Shown here: piece after piece, positions 24,256 to 32,421 of the stretch
Numbering within the stretch: the first letter of the stretch is position 1
Layout of the letters: every line of letters starts with the position of its first letter
DNA from: Oxalobacteraceae bacterium
Lineage (GTDB): Bacteria > Pseudomonadota > Gammaproteobacteria > Burkholderiales > Burkholderiaceae_D
Assembly: GCA_027490465.1 (NCBI GenBank)
Contig: JAIXXZ010000070.1
Coordinates: 1 to 36,119, forward strand
Direction: 5' to 3'
DNA length: 36,119 bases
The notes under the pieces: model-generated
Seen by the model: only the letters and a program-made list of their open reading frames with translations
What the model was told of the DNA's origin: nothing
Database searches by the model: none
Translations under genes and position numbers: made by a program

Positions 24256-25497
24256 ATGCGGCATCACCGCCGCCACTGCGGCCACGCGTGCTGCGCGTAT
24301 CGCCTGCGCAATCGCATCCGCAGGCTTGTCAGGATGCGCAGCGGAGACCGCAGCAGCAATCTCGCCGGCGGCGATGGATTGCGCAGCAGCGAGTACGGTC
24401 TGCAAAAATGCGCGCTGCGGAAAAGGGCGTTCTTCAAATCCGGTACGGCCACGCGCATCGCACTCACTGGCGAGCAGCAAATCCATAAAGCGCGCCGGCT
24501 TTCTGAAGGCATCGCAACGTTCCAGCATTTTCACCAGTGTGTCAGCACGCATCTCGAGCGCGCGTCCGACATTGCCATGCTCGCGCGCTGTCATCACGGC
24601 GAGATCACGCACCTCGCCCGGAATTTTCAGGCGCTCACACAAGGCCTCCACCAGCGTCACGCTGCGTGCTTCATGCGCAATATGCTGCGGCCACTGTTCG
24701 GTCGACGTCGTCCCTTTGCCCAGGTCATGCACGAGTGCCGCAAAACGTACCGCCAATGAAGCGGACTGCCGAGCGGCAGTATCGATCACCATCATCACAT
24801 GGACCAGCGTATCGATTTCGGGATGATGCTGCGCCGGCTGAGGCACGCCATCAAGCGCGACGATTTCCGGCAGGATGCGCGCCAGCGCACCCGCATCGCG
24901 TAGCACCATGAACATGCGCGAAGGCTTGGCTTCCATCAGACCGCGTGAGAGCTCTTGCCAGACGCGTTCGGGCACCAATGCATCCACTTCACCGGATGCC
25001 ACCATCTGTCGCATCAATGACAGCGTTTCTTCGGCAACCGAGAATTCGGTAAAGCGGGCAGCAAAACGTGCGACGCGCAAAATACGCACCGGGTCTTCGG
25101 CAAACGCTGCAGAGACATGACGAAAGACGCGTGCGTCCAGATCAGCACGACCGCCATAGGGATCAATCAGGCTGCCATCAATGTCCTGTGCGATGGCGTT
25201 GATGGTCAGATCACGCCGCAACAAGTCCTGTTCCAGCGTGACATCGGGCGAGGCATGAAAACTGAAACCGGTATAACCGGGTGCGGTTTTACGTTCGGTG
25301 CGCGCGAGCGCATATTCTTCATGCGTATCGGGATGCAGAAAAACAGGAAAGTCTTTGCCCACCGGCAGAAAGCCCTGTGCACGCATTTGATCCGGTGTCG
25401 CGCCCACCACCACGTAATCGCGATCTTTCACGGGAAAACCCAGCAAGGCATCGCGTACCGCGCCGCCGACCACATAGGTTTTGACTGGCCCGGTCAT
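24232..25497 (-). CDS. cca: Multifunctional CCA-adding tRNA nucleotidyltransferase
   Basis: The enzyme adds or repairs the CCA end of tRNAs. This is the long bacterial form with an HD phosphohydrolase domain. The N-terminal class II nucleotidyltransferase motif is VVGGAVRDALLG, followed by the metal-binding DRDYVVVG. The ALARTERKTAPGYTGF and RRDLTINAIAQD blocks come next, then an RNA-binding region. The HD domain shows ALVHDLGKG at about residues 255-265. The length of 421 fits the E. coli form (412). The start ATG at 25497 lies one base after the stop of the NDUFA9-like gene, so translation is probably coupled. Its C-terminal codons form one strand of a terminator hairpin of the convergent gene. 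Confidence 0.95.
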   Translation of the reverse strand: MTGPVKTYVVGGAVRDALLGFPVKDRDYVVVGATPDQMRAQGFLPVGKDFPVFLHPDTHEEYALARTERKTAPGYTGFSFHASPDVTLEQDLLRRDLTINAIAQDIDGSLIDPYGGRADLDARVFRHVSAAFAEDPVRILRVARFAARFTEFSVAEETLSLMRQMVASGEVDALVPERVWQELSRGLMEAKPSRMFMVLRDAGALARILPEIVALDGVPQPAQHHPEIDTLVHVMMVIDTAARQSASLAVRFAALVHDLGKGTTSTEQWPQHIAHEARSVTLVEALCERLKIPGEVRDLAVMTAREHGNVGRALEMRADTLVKMLERCDAFRKPARFMDLLLASECDARGRTGFEERPFPQRAFLQTVLAAAQSIAAGEIAAAVSAAHPDKPADAIAQAIRAARVAAVAAVMPHKKADPHH

Positions 25498-25500
25498 GCG

Positions 25501-26415
25501 TCAGCGTGGCGCGAGATAATGCGGCGCGACCGCTTCCAGTGCAGTCGGATGCCACGCAGGTGGCAAAGGATAATCACCACTGGCGACGTTATCCGCTTTC
25601 ATGGAGTCGAGATTGTCGCGACTCATGACGGGCCCACCCGGCACATGCTCGAGCAAGAAGGCCTGTATGCGCGCCAGCGGCGCAGGCAATCCAATCACGG
25701 GCCGGCGATGATCCGAGTAGGTACCAGACAGACGGATCAGCTCGCGCAAGCTGTACACATGCGGACCCACCAGCTCATACACTTTGCCGATGCTCTGGGG
25801 GTCATCCAGCGCATTGACGAAAGCCTGTGCAAGATCACCGACAAACACCGGCTGGAATTTTGCGTCGGCACCACCCACCACCATGACGGGCAGTATGGCC
25901 TGCATGCGGGCAAACACATTCAGAAACTGATCTTCGGGTCCGAACACGACTGATGGACGAAATGAAGTGACCTCCAGACCGGGCGTCGTTCGCATGAGTT
26001 GTTCACCCGCGGCTTTGGAGCGCTGATACATGGAGGGTGCATCAATAGCAGCACCCAGTGCGCACATATGCAGACAACGTTTCACGCCGAGTCGGCTGCA
26101 CGCCTGCGCAATGCGGTGAGGCAGCGCGACGTGGGCCTGTTCGAATTGTGGACCCCAGGGACTGGCCGGTTTTGAATGCAATACGCCGACCAGATTGACC
26201 ACCGCGTCTGCTTGCGCAATCAGGCTATCGAGCGTGGCATCGTCATGGATGTCGGCTTCGACTACTTGTACGGTGGGCAGCACCAGCAAATGACTGGCAC
26301 GCGGCAGATGGCGGGTGGGTACGATGACATGATGACCTGCAGCGGCAAGTCGCGCGACAATGTGCGAGCCAATAAAACCACTACCGCCAATCACTAAAAC
26401 AGAATCGTGATGCAT
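25501..26415 (-). CDS. NAD(P)-binding SDR-type protein (complex I NDUFA9-like)
   Basis: An extended/atypical SDR related to the NDUFA9 subunit of complex I and to sugar-nucleotide epimerase-like proteins. The nucleotide-binding motif VLVIGGSGFIGSHIV is at residues 6-20, the YQRSKAAGEQL stretch corresponds to the Tyr-x-x-x-Lys site, and SFRPSVVFGPEDQFLN is a family block. I start at the ATG at 26415; a GTG at 26424 overlapping the slt stop is also possible. In related betaproteobacteria a gene of this type lies between slt and cca, and the order is the same here. Its function is not firmly known; a role in quinone or respiratory-chain maintenance has been suggested for relatives. Confidence 0.82.
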   Translation of the reverse strand: MHHDSVLVIGGSGFIGSHIVARLAAAGHHVIVPTRHLPRASHLLVLPTVQVVEADIHDDATLDSLIAQADAVVNLVGVLHSKPASPWGPQFEQAHVALPHRIAQACSRLGVKRCLHMCALGAAIDAPSMYQRSKAAGEQLMRTTPGLEVTSFRPSVVFGPEDQFLNVFARMQAILPVMVVGGADAKFQPVFVGDLAQAFVNALDDPQSIGKVYELVGPHVYSLRELIRLSGTYSDHRRPVIGLPAPLARIQAFLLEHVPGGPVMSRDNLDSMKADNVASGDYPLPPAWHPTALEAVAPHYLAPR

Positions 26416-26420
26416 GACGG

Positions 26421-28385
26421 TCACGGAAGATCGCCGAGTTCGGCGAGATTGGCGTCGCGCGGCGTTACTGTACCGAGCCGGGTTTTCATGGACTGAGGTT
26501 TGTTTTCAAACATGGCGGCATACCAGGTCGTGTTGGCCATCACATTTTTTACATAAGTACGCGTTTCAGTGAACGGGATTGTTTCGGCAAATATCGCGCC
26601 TTCGACAGGTTTGCTGAGCGTAGAACGCCATTGGCGCGGACGACCCGGCCCGGCATTGTAGGCAGCAGTGGCCAGCGTTTGCGAGCCACCAAGATTGGCA
26701 AGCACCATGTTCAGATACTGCGTACCCAGCGTGATATTGGTCTTGATGTCATTCAGGCTGCTGAGCGTGAAGCCTGCCATGCCGATTTTGCGTGCGACAT
26801 AGGTGGCTGTACCGGGCATGATCTGCATCAAACCTGATGCCCCGACCTGAGAGCGTGCCGATCGAATGAAACGCGATTCCTGACGAATGAGTCCGTAGAC
26901 CCAGGCTTTATCCAGACCAATCGGACGCGTGGCAGTCTGCATGATGTCGTCATAGGGTGTCGGATAGCGTTGGGTCAGATCGAGTTCCACCTTTGTACGA
27001 TCTGCCGTCGTGACCATGCGATCCAGCACCTCATTGCGACGCGCGAACTCGGCGGTGGCAAGCAGCTGGCGCTCATTCATTTTGCGTAGCTGCCAGTTCC
27101 ACTCGCGATTGCCCTCAAAGCGCAATTCCATATCGAAAAATTTCAGTGCATTACGCAAGCCAGGATTGTTCGATGCCTCTGCGATTTCATCGGCCTTGGG
27201 TGGTTGAGGTCGGGGCAAGGGTGAGACTTTGAGTCCAAGCTCTTCCATCGCAAGAATGCCGTAAAAATTATGCTGACCTGCAATCAACTGAAAATACTTG
27301 TGTGCTTCTTCGGCCGTACCTGCAGCAAGCAGCGCGCGACCTCGCCAGTAAATCCATGCGGGGTCTTTCTGCAAATCGGGCGGCATGCTCTCGATGGCTT
27401 TGGTCACCATGGGCCAGTCGGCCTCGCGCAACGCAGCGCGTACACGCCACTGATATCCCTCTTGCGACAAAAATGCGCCCCAGCTCTTGCGCCAGTAAGC
27501 CGCTGCATCTTTGGACAGCGACAGTGATGCCGGCAAGGCCAGCTGCGCCCATGCCGCGGCAAGCTCCTCGCCGGACAGACGCGCCTGAATACGCTCAAGT
27601 GCTTTTGCGGCGCGCTCGACATCCGTGCGCGCGAGACGTCCAATGGCAATGATGAGCAACTCGCGCGCGGCCTTCGAACCGCTCGCCCCCTGATCGATGA
27701 TGACATTGGGTTTATCAATCGCCTGAAGCAGCTGCTTTTCGCTGACATCCGTGAACGCAGCGATGCGTCTCGCCGTGGCCGGCACACCGAATTCCACTGA
27801 GAGCCGAACCTGCTTCCATACATCGGCTTCGCTGAACTGTTTTTCACGCTGCAGGCGACCAATCAAATCAACGCAAGCTTCGCCATAGGCTTTGGGTTGG
27901 ATCAGCAAATCCTGGGCGGCTTTGGCGACATTCTCGCCTTTCGCCATTTTCGATGACAGTGCATAGCATTTGAGCTGAGTATCATCATTGAGCACGAACT
28001 TCGGATACTGCTCGTCAAACAGGCGCCAATCGCGAGCACGGCCAATCACCAGCAACCAGTCATTGCGCAAACGATCGCCGATGGCGGTGCCTTCATGTTT
28101 GGACAGAAAGCTGCGTACTTCGCCCTCGGGCGCCGATGCCAGCCGTGGATACAGCCTGTAGTATTCGACATAAGACTGCAAAGGGTAATCAGCCAGACGC
28201 GCCGAGATACGACCCGCCTCGCCCATATCGCCGCGCAGTGAGGCTTCACGCAGGGCGACGAAATCCGCATCAGCGGCATTGAGCGCCAACGGTGCGCGTC
28301 GCGCAGCATCCGCCGACGAAGGCAGCATCGTCGCCGTCGCAACAGCACAAAAAATTCCCAGGGCGATCCAGCTTCTCTTTGTCAT
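26421..28385 (-). CDS. slt: Soluble lytic murein transglycosylase
   Basis: This 654-residue periplasmic enzyme cleaves glycan strands of peptidoglycan with formation of 1,6-anhydro-muropeptides. The signal peptide covers about 1-27 (LGIFCAVATATMLPSSADA). A long superhelical U-domain (about 30-460) is followed by the lysozyme-like catalytic domain. The catalytic Glu is in YGLIRQESRFIRSARS, and QVGASGLMQIMPGTA and LGTQYLNMVL follow, as in Slt70. The NAGPGRPRQWR block is present near the C-terminus. It heads a block with the NDUFA9-like gene (five bases downstream) and cca, and is divergent from the 5-formyl-THF cyclo-ligase gene. Confidence 0.93.
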   Translation of the reverse strand: MTKRSWIALGIFCAVATATMLPSSADAARRAPLALNAADADFVALREASLRGDMGEAGRISARLADYPLQSYVEYYRLYPRLASAPEGEVRSFLSKHEGTAIGDRLRNDWLLVIGRARDWRLFDEQYPKFVLNDDTQLKCYALSSKMAKGENVAKAAQDLLIQPKAYGEACVDLIGRLQREKQFSEADVWKQVRLSVEFGVPATARRIAAFTDVSEKQLLQAIDKPNVIIDQGASGSKAARELLIIAIGRLARTDVERAAKALERIQARLSGEELAAAWAQLALPASLSLSKDAAAYWRKSWGAFLSQEGYQWRVRAALREADWPMVTKAIESMPPDLQKDPAWIYWRGRALLAAGTAEEAHKYFQLIAGQHNFYGILAMEELGLKVSPLPRPQPPKADEIAEASNNPGLRNALKFFDMELRFEGNREWNWQLRKMNERQLLATAEFARRNEVLDRMVTTADRTKVELDLTQRYPTPYDDIMQTATRPIGLDKAWVYGLIRQESRFIRSARSQVGASGLMQIMPGTATYVARKIGMAGFTLSSLNDIKTNITLGTQYLNMVLANLGGSQTLATAAYNAGPGRPRQWRSTLSKPVEGAIFAETIPFTETRTYVKNVMANTTWYAAMFENKPQSMKTRLGTVTPRDANLAELGDLP

Positions 28386-28407
28386 GCAAATTCCAGGTTT
28401 CTATTAA

Positions 28408-28422
28408 TAAACAGTCTGTTTA
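28408..28422. promoter_or_regulatory. Perfect 15-bp palindrome between slt and the cyclo-ligase gene
   Basis: TAAACAG-T-CTGTTTA is a perfect inverted repeat with one central base. It abuts TAGAAT (28421-28426), a -10-like box in the plus direction. It is placed about 23 bases from the slt start and about 53 from the cyclo-ligase start, where a shared operator could act. No known regulator is assigned. Confidence 0.35.
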
Positions 28423-28474
28423 GAATAGCATGCGCTACTGAAATAAATCGACCGCGCACGTATTCTTTCAAACC

Positions 28475-29017
28475 ATGAAAAACAGTCACGTAAAAGCAGA
28501 CTTGCGCAAGGCATTGATTGCAGCACGCAAGGCGATGTCGGCCGATATGAAGGTGCGGGCAGATGAGCGCATTGCATCGAAACTGGTGGCCTGGCTGGAT
28601 GCGCATCAAGTGGCCGTGCTGGGCGCCTATCTGCCCATGGCGGGCGAGCCGGATCTGACCTCGCTGTATGCGACGCTCCCCGGGCGCGGGATACAGGTGG
28701 TGATGCCTGTCGTGCTGGAGAAAAATCAGCCTTTGCACTTTGTTCACTGGCAGGCCGGCGATGCGCTGGCACGCGATGCCAGCGGTACGCTGGCGCCGAC
28801 AGATCGTGAGCATTTCGTGAAACCGGATGCGGTTCTCGCGCCTTGTGTGGGCTTCAACGACGCGCAGTATCGGCTAGGCTATGGCGGCGGCTATTTCGAT
28901 CGCACGCTGGCGCAATCGCCTCGACCTCTGGCTGTGGGCATTGCCTATGCGATCACGAGAGCCGATTTTCCGGCTGACGCGTTTGACATTCCGCTGGATG
29001 TGATCCTGACCGACTGA
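28475..29017 (+). CDS. 5-formyltetrahydrofolate cyclo-ligase
   Basis: The enzyme converts 5-formyl-THF to 5,10-methenyl-THF with ATP, returning a storage form of folate to one-carbon metabolism. It has 180 residues, normal for the family. The N-terminal KADLRKALIAARKAMS, the central GEPDLTSL and the ATP/phosphate-binding GYGGGYFDRTLA (about 129-140) near the C-terminus are the diagnostic blocks. Its stop codon directly touches the stop of convergent metF (TGA followed by TCA), so the folate genes meet tail to tail with no spacer. It is divergent from slt. Confidence 0.94.
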   Translation: MKNSHVKADLRKALIAARKAMSADMKVRADERIASKLVAWLDAHQVAVLGAYLPMAGEPDLTSLYATLPGRGIQVVMPVVLEKNQPLHFVHWQAGDALARDASGTLAPTDREHFVKPDAVLAPCVGFNDAQYRLGYGGGYFDRTLAQSPRPLAVGIAYAITRADFPADAFDIPLDVILTD

Positions 29018-29869
29018 TCAGCGACCCGCGATACCCTGCCAGATGGCGATCGTTGGCGCAGCCTGATTGAGCGTGTAAAAGTGCAGGCCGGGTGCACCGC
29101 CAGCGATCAGACGATCACACATCTGCGTGACCACATCCAAACCAAAAGCGCGAATGGAAGCGCTGTCATCGCCAAAACTGGCAAGCTTGAGACGAATCCA
29201 GCGCGGTATCTCTGCGCCGCACATGTCAGAAAAACGCATGAGCTGTGTGTAATTGGTGATGGGCATGATGCCGGCAACGACGGGCACATCGGCACCTGCT
29301 TTTTTTACCTCGTCAATGAAACGAAAATAAGCATCCGAGTTGTAAAAATACTGCGTGATCGCCGAGTTCGCACCGGCTTTGATCTTGCGAATGAAGTTCT
29401 GCAAATCGTCTTGTGGTGAGCGCGCCTGTGGATGCATCTCCGGGTAGGCAGCTGCCTCGATATGAAACCAGTCACCGGTTTCAGCACGTATGAATTCGAT
29501 GAGCTCGCTGGCGTGGCTGAACTCACCGGAGAGACCGCCAAAACCACTGGGCAAGTCACCTCGCAAGGCAACGATGTGGCGTATGCCGTGCGACTGGTAT
29601 TCACTGATGATTTCGCGCAGCTCGCTGCGGCTGCGTCCTATACAGGACAAATGCGGCGCAGCCTTGTGACCTTCGCGTTGAATTTCGAGTACGGTGTCGC
29701 GCGTGCCCGCCTGAGTCGATCCTGCAGCACCAAACGTGACCGAAAAATACTCGGGCCCGAGTTCGGCGAGCTGCACGCGCGCCGCGCGCAGTTTGTCCGC
29801 GCCCTCGGTAGTCTTGGGCGGGAAAAATTCCATACTGATGGCAGGCGTATTCAAAGCGGTAGTAGTCAT
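29018..29869 (-). CDS. metF: Methylenetetrahydrofolate reductase MetF
   Basis: MetF reduces 5,10-methylene-THF to 5-methyl-THF with FAD and NADH, supplying the methyl group for methionine synthesis. The N-terminal SMEFFPPKTTEGADKL holds the catalytic Glu, GAAGSTQAGTRDTVLEI and LALRGDLP-type (IVALRGDLPSG) blocks follow, and TQYFYNSDAYFRFIDE and VPVVAGIMPITNYTQL are the TIM-barrel folate-site motifs. I start at the ATG at 29869 (MTTTALNTPAIS), eight bases after the stop of the membrane protein gene. A GTG at 29881 overlapping that stop is an alternative. It is the last gene of the riboswitch-led transcript ahcY / membrane protein / metF. Confidence 0.96.
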   Translation of the reverse strand: MTTTALNTPAISMEFFPPKTTEGADKLRAARVQLAELGPEYFSVTFGAAGSTQAGTRDTVLEIQREGHKAAPHLSCIGRSRSELREIISEYQSHGIRHIVALRGDLPSGFGGLSGEFSHASELIEFIRAETGDWFHIEAAAYPEMHPQARSPQDDLQNFIRKIKAGANSAITQYFYNSDAYFRFIDEVKKAGADVPVVAGIMPITNYTQLMRFSDMCGAEIPRWIRLKLASFGDDSASIRAFGLDVVTQMCDRLIAGGAPGLHFYTLNQAAPTIAIWQGIAGR

Positions 29870-29877
29870 TGAATGAA

Positions 29878-30222
29878 TCACTTATTTCGTATCAAGATAG
29901 CTGACAGCAACCAGGACAACAGGCTGTAGACAAACGCACCAAGCACGGCAGCACCAAAGCCTGCGACCTGAAAACCCGTGACCAGATCAGCCACCGCCCA
30001 GAACATCAGGCCGTTGATCACGAACACAAATAGCCCGAGCGTGAGGAAGGTGACCGGGAGCGTGAGCAGGATCAGCACGGGGCGAATCAGCGTATTGACG
30101 AGGCCAAGAACCAGCGCTGCGGTCAGCGCGGTAGTGAAGCTGTCGACCTGCACAGAGTCGAGCAAATGGGGCAGGGCGAAAATCGCGACTGTGTTGATCA
30201 GCCAGAGAAGCAGCAGGCGCAT
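29878..30222 (-). CDS. Small holin-4-2/YvlD-type membrane protein
   Basis: A 114-residue protein made almost wholly of four membrane segments (about 2-22, 30-50, 55-78 and 85-110), with the conserved GLVNTLIRPVLILLTLPVTF between the second and third. It matches the phage holin 4-superfamily/YvlD group (Pfam Phage_holin_4_2), which despite the name is a common chromosomal membrane protein of unknown function. In many betaproteobacteria it lies between ahcY and metF, as here. It starts at the ATG at 30222, 96 bases after ahcY, with a hairpin in between. Confidence 0.88.
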   Translation of the reverse strand: MRLLLLWLINTVAIFALPHLLDSVQVDSFTTALTAALVLGLVNTLIRPVLILLTLPVTFLTLGLFVFVINGLMFWAVADLVTGFQVAGFGAAVLGAFVYSLLSWLLSAILIRNK

Positions 30223-30272
30223 GGGTGACGCGTGTGGGTGGCGCGTAAGCGGAGTCGATGAAAGAATCCGTA

Positions 30273-30301
30273 CATCACCGGGCCTCGTGAGCCCGGTGAT
30301 G
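30273..30301 (-). other. Strong stem-loop between ahcY and the membrane protein gene
   Basis: An 11-bp perfect inverted repeat (CATCACCGGGC at 30273-30283 and GCCCGGTGATG at 30291-30301) with a seven-base loop sits 18 bases after the ahcY stop. Short GGATTCT repeats lie just outside each arm on the minus strand. No T-run follows in the reading direction, so it more likely protects the ahcY end or reduces downstream expression than terminates fully. Confidence 0.5.
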
Positions 30302-30318
30302 CAGAATCCATACTGCGA

Positions 30319-31737
30319 TTAGTAGCGATAGTGCTCAGGCTTGAACGGACCCTGCGTCGTCACACCAATGTAAGCCGCTTGTTCCTCGGACAATTCCGTC
30401 AGCTGCGCATTGAGCGTTTTGAGCTGCAGGCGCGCGACTTTTTCGTCGAGGTGCTTGGGCAAGGTGTAAACACCGATCGGATACGCCTTGGTGTTGGTGA
30501 ACAGTTCAATCTGCGCAATCGTCTGGTTCGCAAACGACGAGCTCATCACATACGATGGGTGACCGGTGCCGCAACCCAGATTCACCAGACGGCCTTCGGC
30601 CAGCAGAATGATGCGCTTGCCATCGGGGAAGATCACGTGATCGACCTGAGGCTTGATGTTTTCCCACTTGTACTGCTTGAGCGCGACGACTTCAATTTCA
30701 TTGTCGAAGTGGCCGATGTTGCAGACGATGGCCTGATCTTTCATCTTGGCCATGTGCTCATGCGTGATCACATGGTAATTGCCGGTGGCAGTCACGAAGA
30801 TGTCGGCGTGCTCGGCCGCATAATCCATGGTCACGACGCGATAACCTTCCATCGCTGCCTGCAATGCGCAGATTGGATCGATTTCGGTGACCCAGACCTG
30901 CGCGGACAGCGCACGCAGCGCCTGTGCAGAGCCCTTGCCCACATCGCCGTAGCCGGCAACCACAGCCACTTTGCCGGCGATCATGACGTCAGTCGCACGC
31001 TTGATTGCATCGACCAGCGATTCGCGGCAGCCGTAAAGGTTGTCGAACTTGGACTTGGTGACCGAGTCGTTGACGTTAATCGCGGGGAAAGCCAGCTTGC
31101 CTTCTTTATGCATCTGATACAGACGGTGCACACCAGTCGTGGTCTCTTCAGTCACGCCGATGATTTTCGCGAGACGAGTGGAATACCAGGTCTTGTCGAT
31201 TGCGAGTTTTTTCTTGATCGAATTGAACAGGCAAATCGATTCTTCCGAATCAGGATGATCCAGTACGCTGATATCTTTCTCAGCGCGTGTGCCCAGATGC
31301 AGCAGCAAAGTGGCATCGCCACCATCATCCAGAATCATGTTGGAGTAACCACCATCGGGCCACTCAAAAATGCGATGGGTGTAGTCCCAGTACTCCTCGA
31401 GTGTTTCGCCTTTGTACGCAAAAACCGGTGTGCCAGCAGCAGCGATGGCGGCAGCTGCGTGATCCTGTGTGGAGTAGATGTTGCACGATGCCCAGCGAAC
31501 TTCTGCGCCCAACGCTTCAAGTGTCTGAATCAGCACGGCCGTCTGGATCGTCATGTGCAGGGAACCTGTCACGCGCGCGCCCTTGAGCGGTTGCTTGGCA
31601 GCGAATTCCGCGCGGATGGCCATCAGGCCAGGCATTTCGGTTTCGGCAATACGCATTTCCTTGTTGCCAAAGTCAGCGAGGCTGATATCTGCAACGTGGT
31701 AGTCGTGGGTATTTGAGTTTTTTAATACGGCGCTCAT
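30319..31737 (-). CDS. ahcY: S-adenosylhomocysteine hydrolase
   Basis: The enzyme splits S-adenosylhomocysteine into homocysteine and adenosine and keeps methyltransferases from being inhibited by their product. It is 472 residues long. The NAD-binding motif [19 protein letters not shown] is in the middle, the substrate-site block [16 protein letters not shown] precedes it, and the C-terminus ends KPEHYRY as in all members. GGAG (about 31745-31748) lies six bases before the ATG at 31737 and three before a GTG at 31740, so I chose the ATG. An SAH riboswitch precedes it, so it should be induced by its own substrate. Confidence 0.97.
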   Translation of the reverse strand: MSAVLKNSNTHDYHVADISLADFGNKEMRIAETEMPGLMAIRAEFAAKQPLKGARVTGSLHMTIQTAVLIQTLEALGAEVRWASCNIYSTQDHAAAAIAAAGTPVFAYKGETLEEYWDYTHRIFEWPDGGYSNMILDDGGDATLLLHLGTRAEKDISVLDHPDSEESICLFNSIKKKLAIDKTWYSTRLAKIIGVTEETTTGVHRLYQMHKEGKLAFPAINVNDSVTKSKFDNLYGCRESLVDAIKRATDVMIAGKVAVVAGYGDVGKGSAQALRALSAQVWVTEIDPICALQAAMEGYRVVTMDYAAEHADIFVTATGNYHVITHEHMAKMKDQAIVCNIGHFDNEIEVVALKQYKWENIKPQVDHVIFPDGKRIILLAEGRLVNLGCGTGHPSYVMSSSFANQTIAQIELFTNTKAYPIGVYTLPKHLDEKVARLQLKTLNAQLTELSEEQAAYIGVTTQGPFKPEHYRY

Positions 31738-31768
31738 CACGCTCTCCTTTCAATTGAAAAAAAGTAAC

Positions 31769-31839
31769 GTGAGCGCGGTTGCGGTGAAGACTAACCAAGC
31801 CTGGCGAAATTCAGATGATTTCGTCGCAACGCTCCTTGG
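31769..31839 (-). promoter_or_regulatory. SAH riboswitch
   Basis: On the minus strand the leader reads CCAAGGAGCGTTGCGACG, a short hairpin with arms GAAAT/ATTTC, CCAGGCTTGG, then GCAACCGCGCTCACG. This matches the conserved SAH riboswitch core: the GGAGCG-TGCRACG strand, the CCAAG/CTTGG-type stem with GCCAGGCT, and the closing AAC-GCGCTCAC strand. The class is known upstream of ahcY in beta- and gammaproteobacteria and turns expression on when SAH accumulates. A run of seven T residues (31757-31763) and the ribosome site (about 31745-31750) follow. The upstream edge is close to the end of the rhombosortase gene. Confidence 0.9.
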
Positions 31840-31851
31840 CAGGGCGATATT

Positions 31852-32421
31852 TTAACTGAAAATTCCATGACGTCGTGCGCGTGCCCGAAAAACCGCCCAA
31901 ACGAGACCCGATAGCGCGCCATAGCCATGCGCGACCGTGACTACCGGCACCTCACTCGACGCATACGAGGGCAAAACAACTTTGATCGCCAGCAGCAAGA
32001 GCGCAGCGCCAGCCAGTTTGTCACCTGTGCGACACCACCATGCCATGGCGCAGCCCGCCCAAAGACCATGCAAAAGACCCGACAAGCCTGCGTACCACTG
32101 AATCGCTGGCGCAAACCACCACAACAGCAGGCTGGTGCCAGCCGCTGTCCATACCGACAGCGCGCAGGCTTCCGCAAGTCCGAGCTCATCCCAAACGCAG
32201 TCACAAATCACGAGCAGTCCCAGCAAATTACTCAGGCAATGTCGGGTACTTAAATGCACGACGTGCCCGCTTATCCAACGCCAGGCTTGTCCATCGGCGA
32301 TCTGCACACGCTTCCATATCAGCAGGTCGGCAGCTGCAGGCCAGGCGAGCAAGAACAGTGAAATAAGCGAGACGATGGCTGCGAACTGCCAGCGCGCCGA
32401 ATGGCGTACCTCCATCAGCAT
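31852..32421 (-). CDS. rrtA: Rhombosortase-like intramembrane serine protease
   Basis: A 189-residue polytopic membrane protein of the rhomboid family, of the short rhombosortase type that cleaves the C-terminal GlyGly-CTERM anchor of exported proteins. The catalytic Ser lies in AGLSGLLHG (about residue 114) and the His in VAHGYGALSGL (about 165). The rhomboid HLSTRHCLSNLLGLL block is at about 56-70. The ATG at 32421 overlaps the protease stop, and an ATG at 32415 sharing one base with that stop is equally likely. The frame is open to 32463 without a better start. The preceding protease carries a GlyGly-CTERM tail, making it the obvious substrate. Confidence 0.82.
   Translation of the reverse strand: MLMEVRHSARWQFAAIVSLISLFLLAWPAAADLLIWKRVQIADGQAWRWISGHVVHLSTRHCLSNLLGLLVICDCVWDELGLAEACALSVWTAAGTSLLLWWFAPAIQWYAGLSGLLHGLWAGCAMAWWCRTGDKLAGAALLLLAIKVVLPSYASSEVPVVTVAHGYGALSGLVWAVFRARARRHGIFS

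Noticed and set aside
25117-25953. 278-codon plus-strand frame
   Set aside because: Antisense to cca and the NDUFA9-like gene; no recognisable domain.
29012-29023. TGATCA at the junction of the cyclo-ligase and metF stops as a regulatory site
   Set aside because: It is simply two opposed TGA stop codons side by side; a six-base palindrome is expected from that arrangement.
29878-30222. Prophage remnant suggested by the holin-like protein
   Set aside because: This family is a common chromosomal membrane protein and no other phage gene is present.
30331-31716. Long open frame (461 codons) on the plus strand
   Set aside because: It lies wholly antisense to ahcY, has no recognisable domain, and its length reflects the codon bias of the opposite strand.
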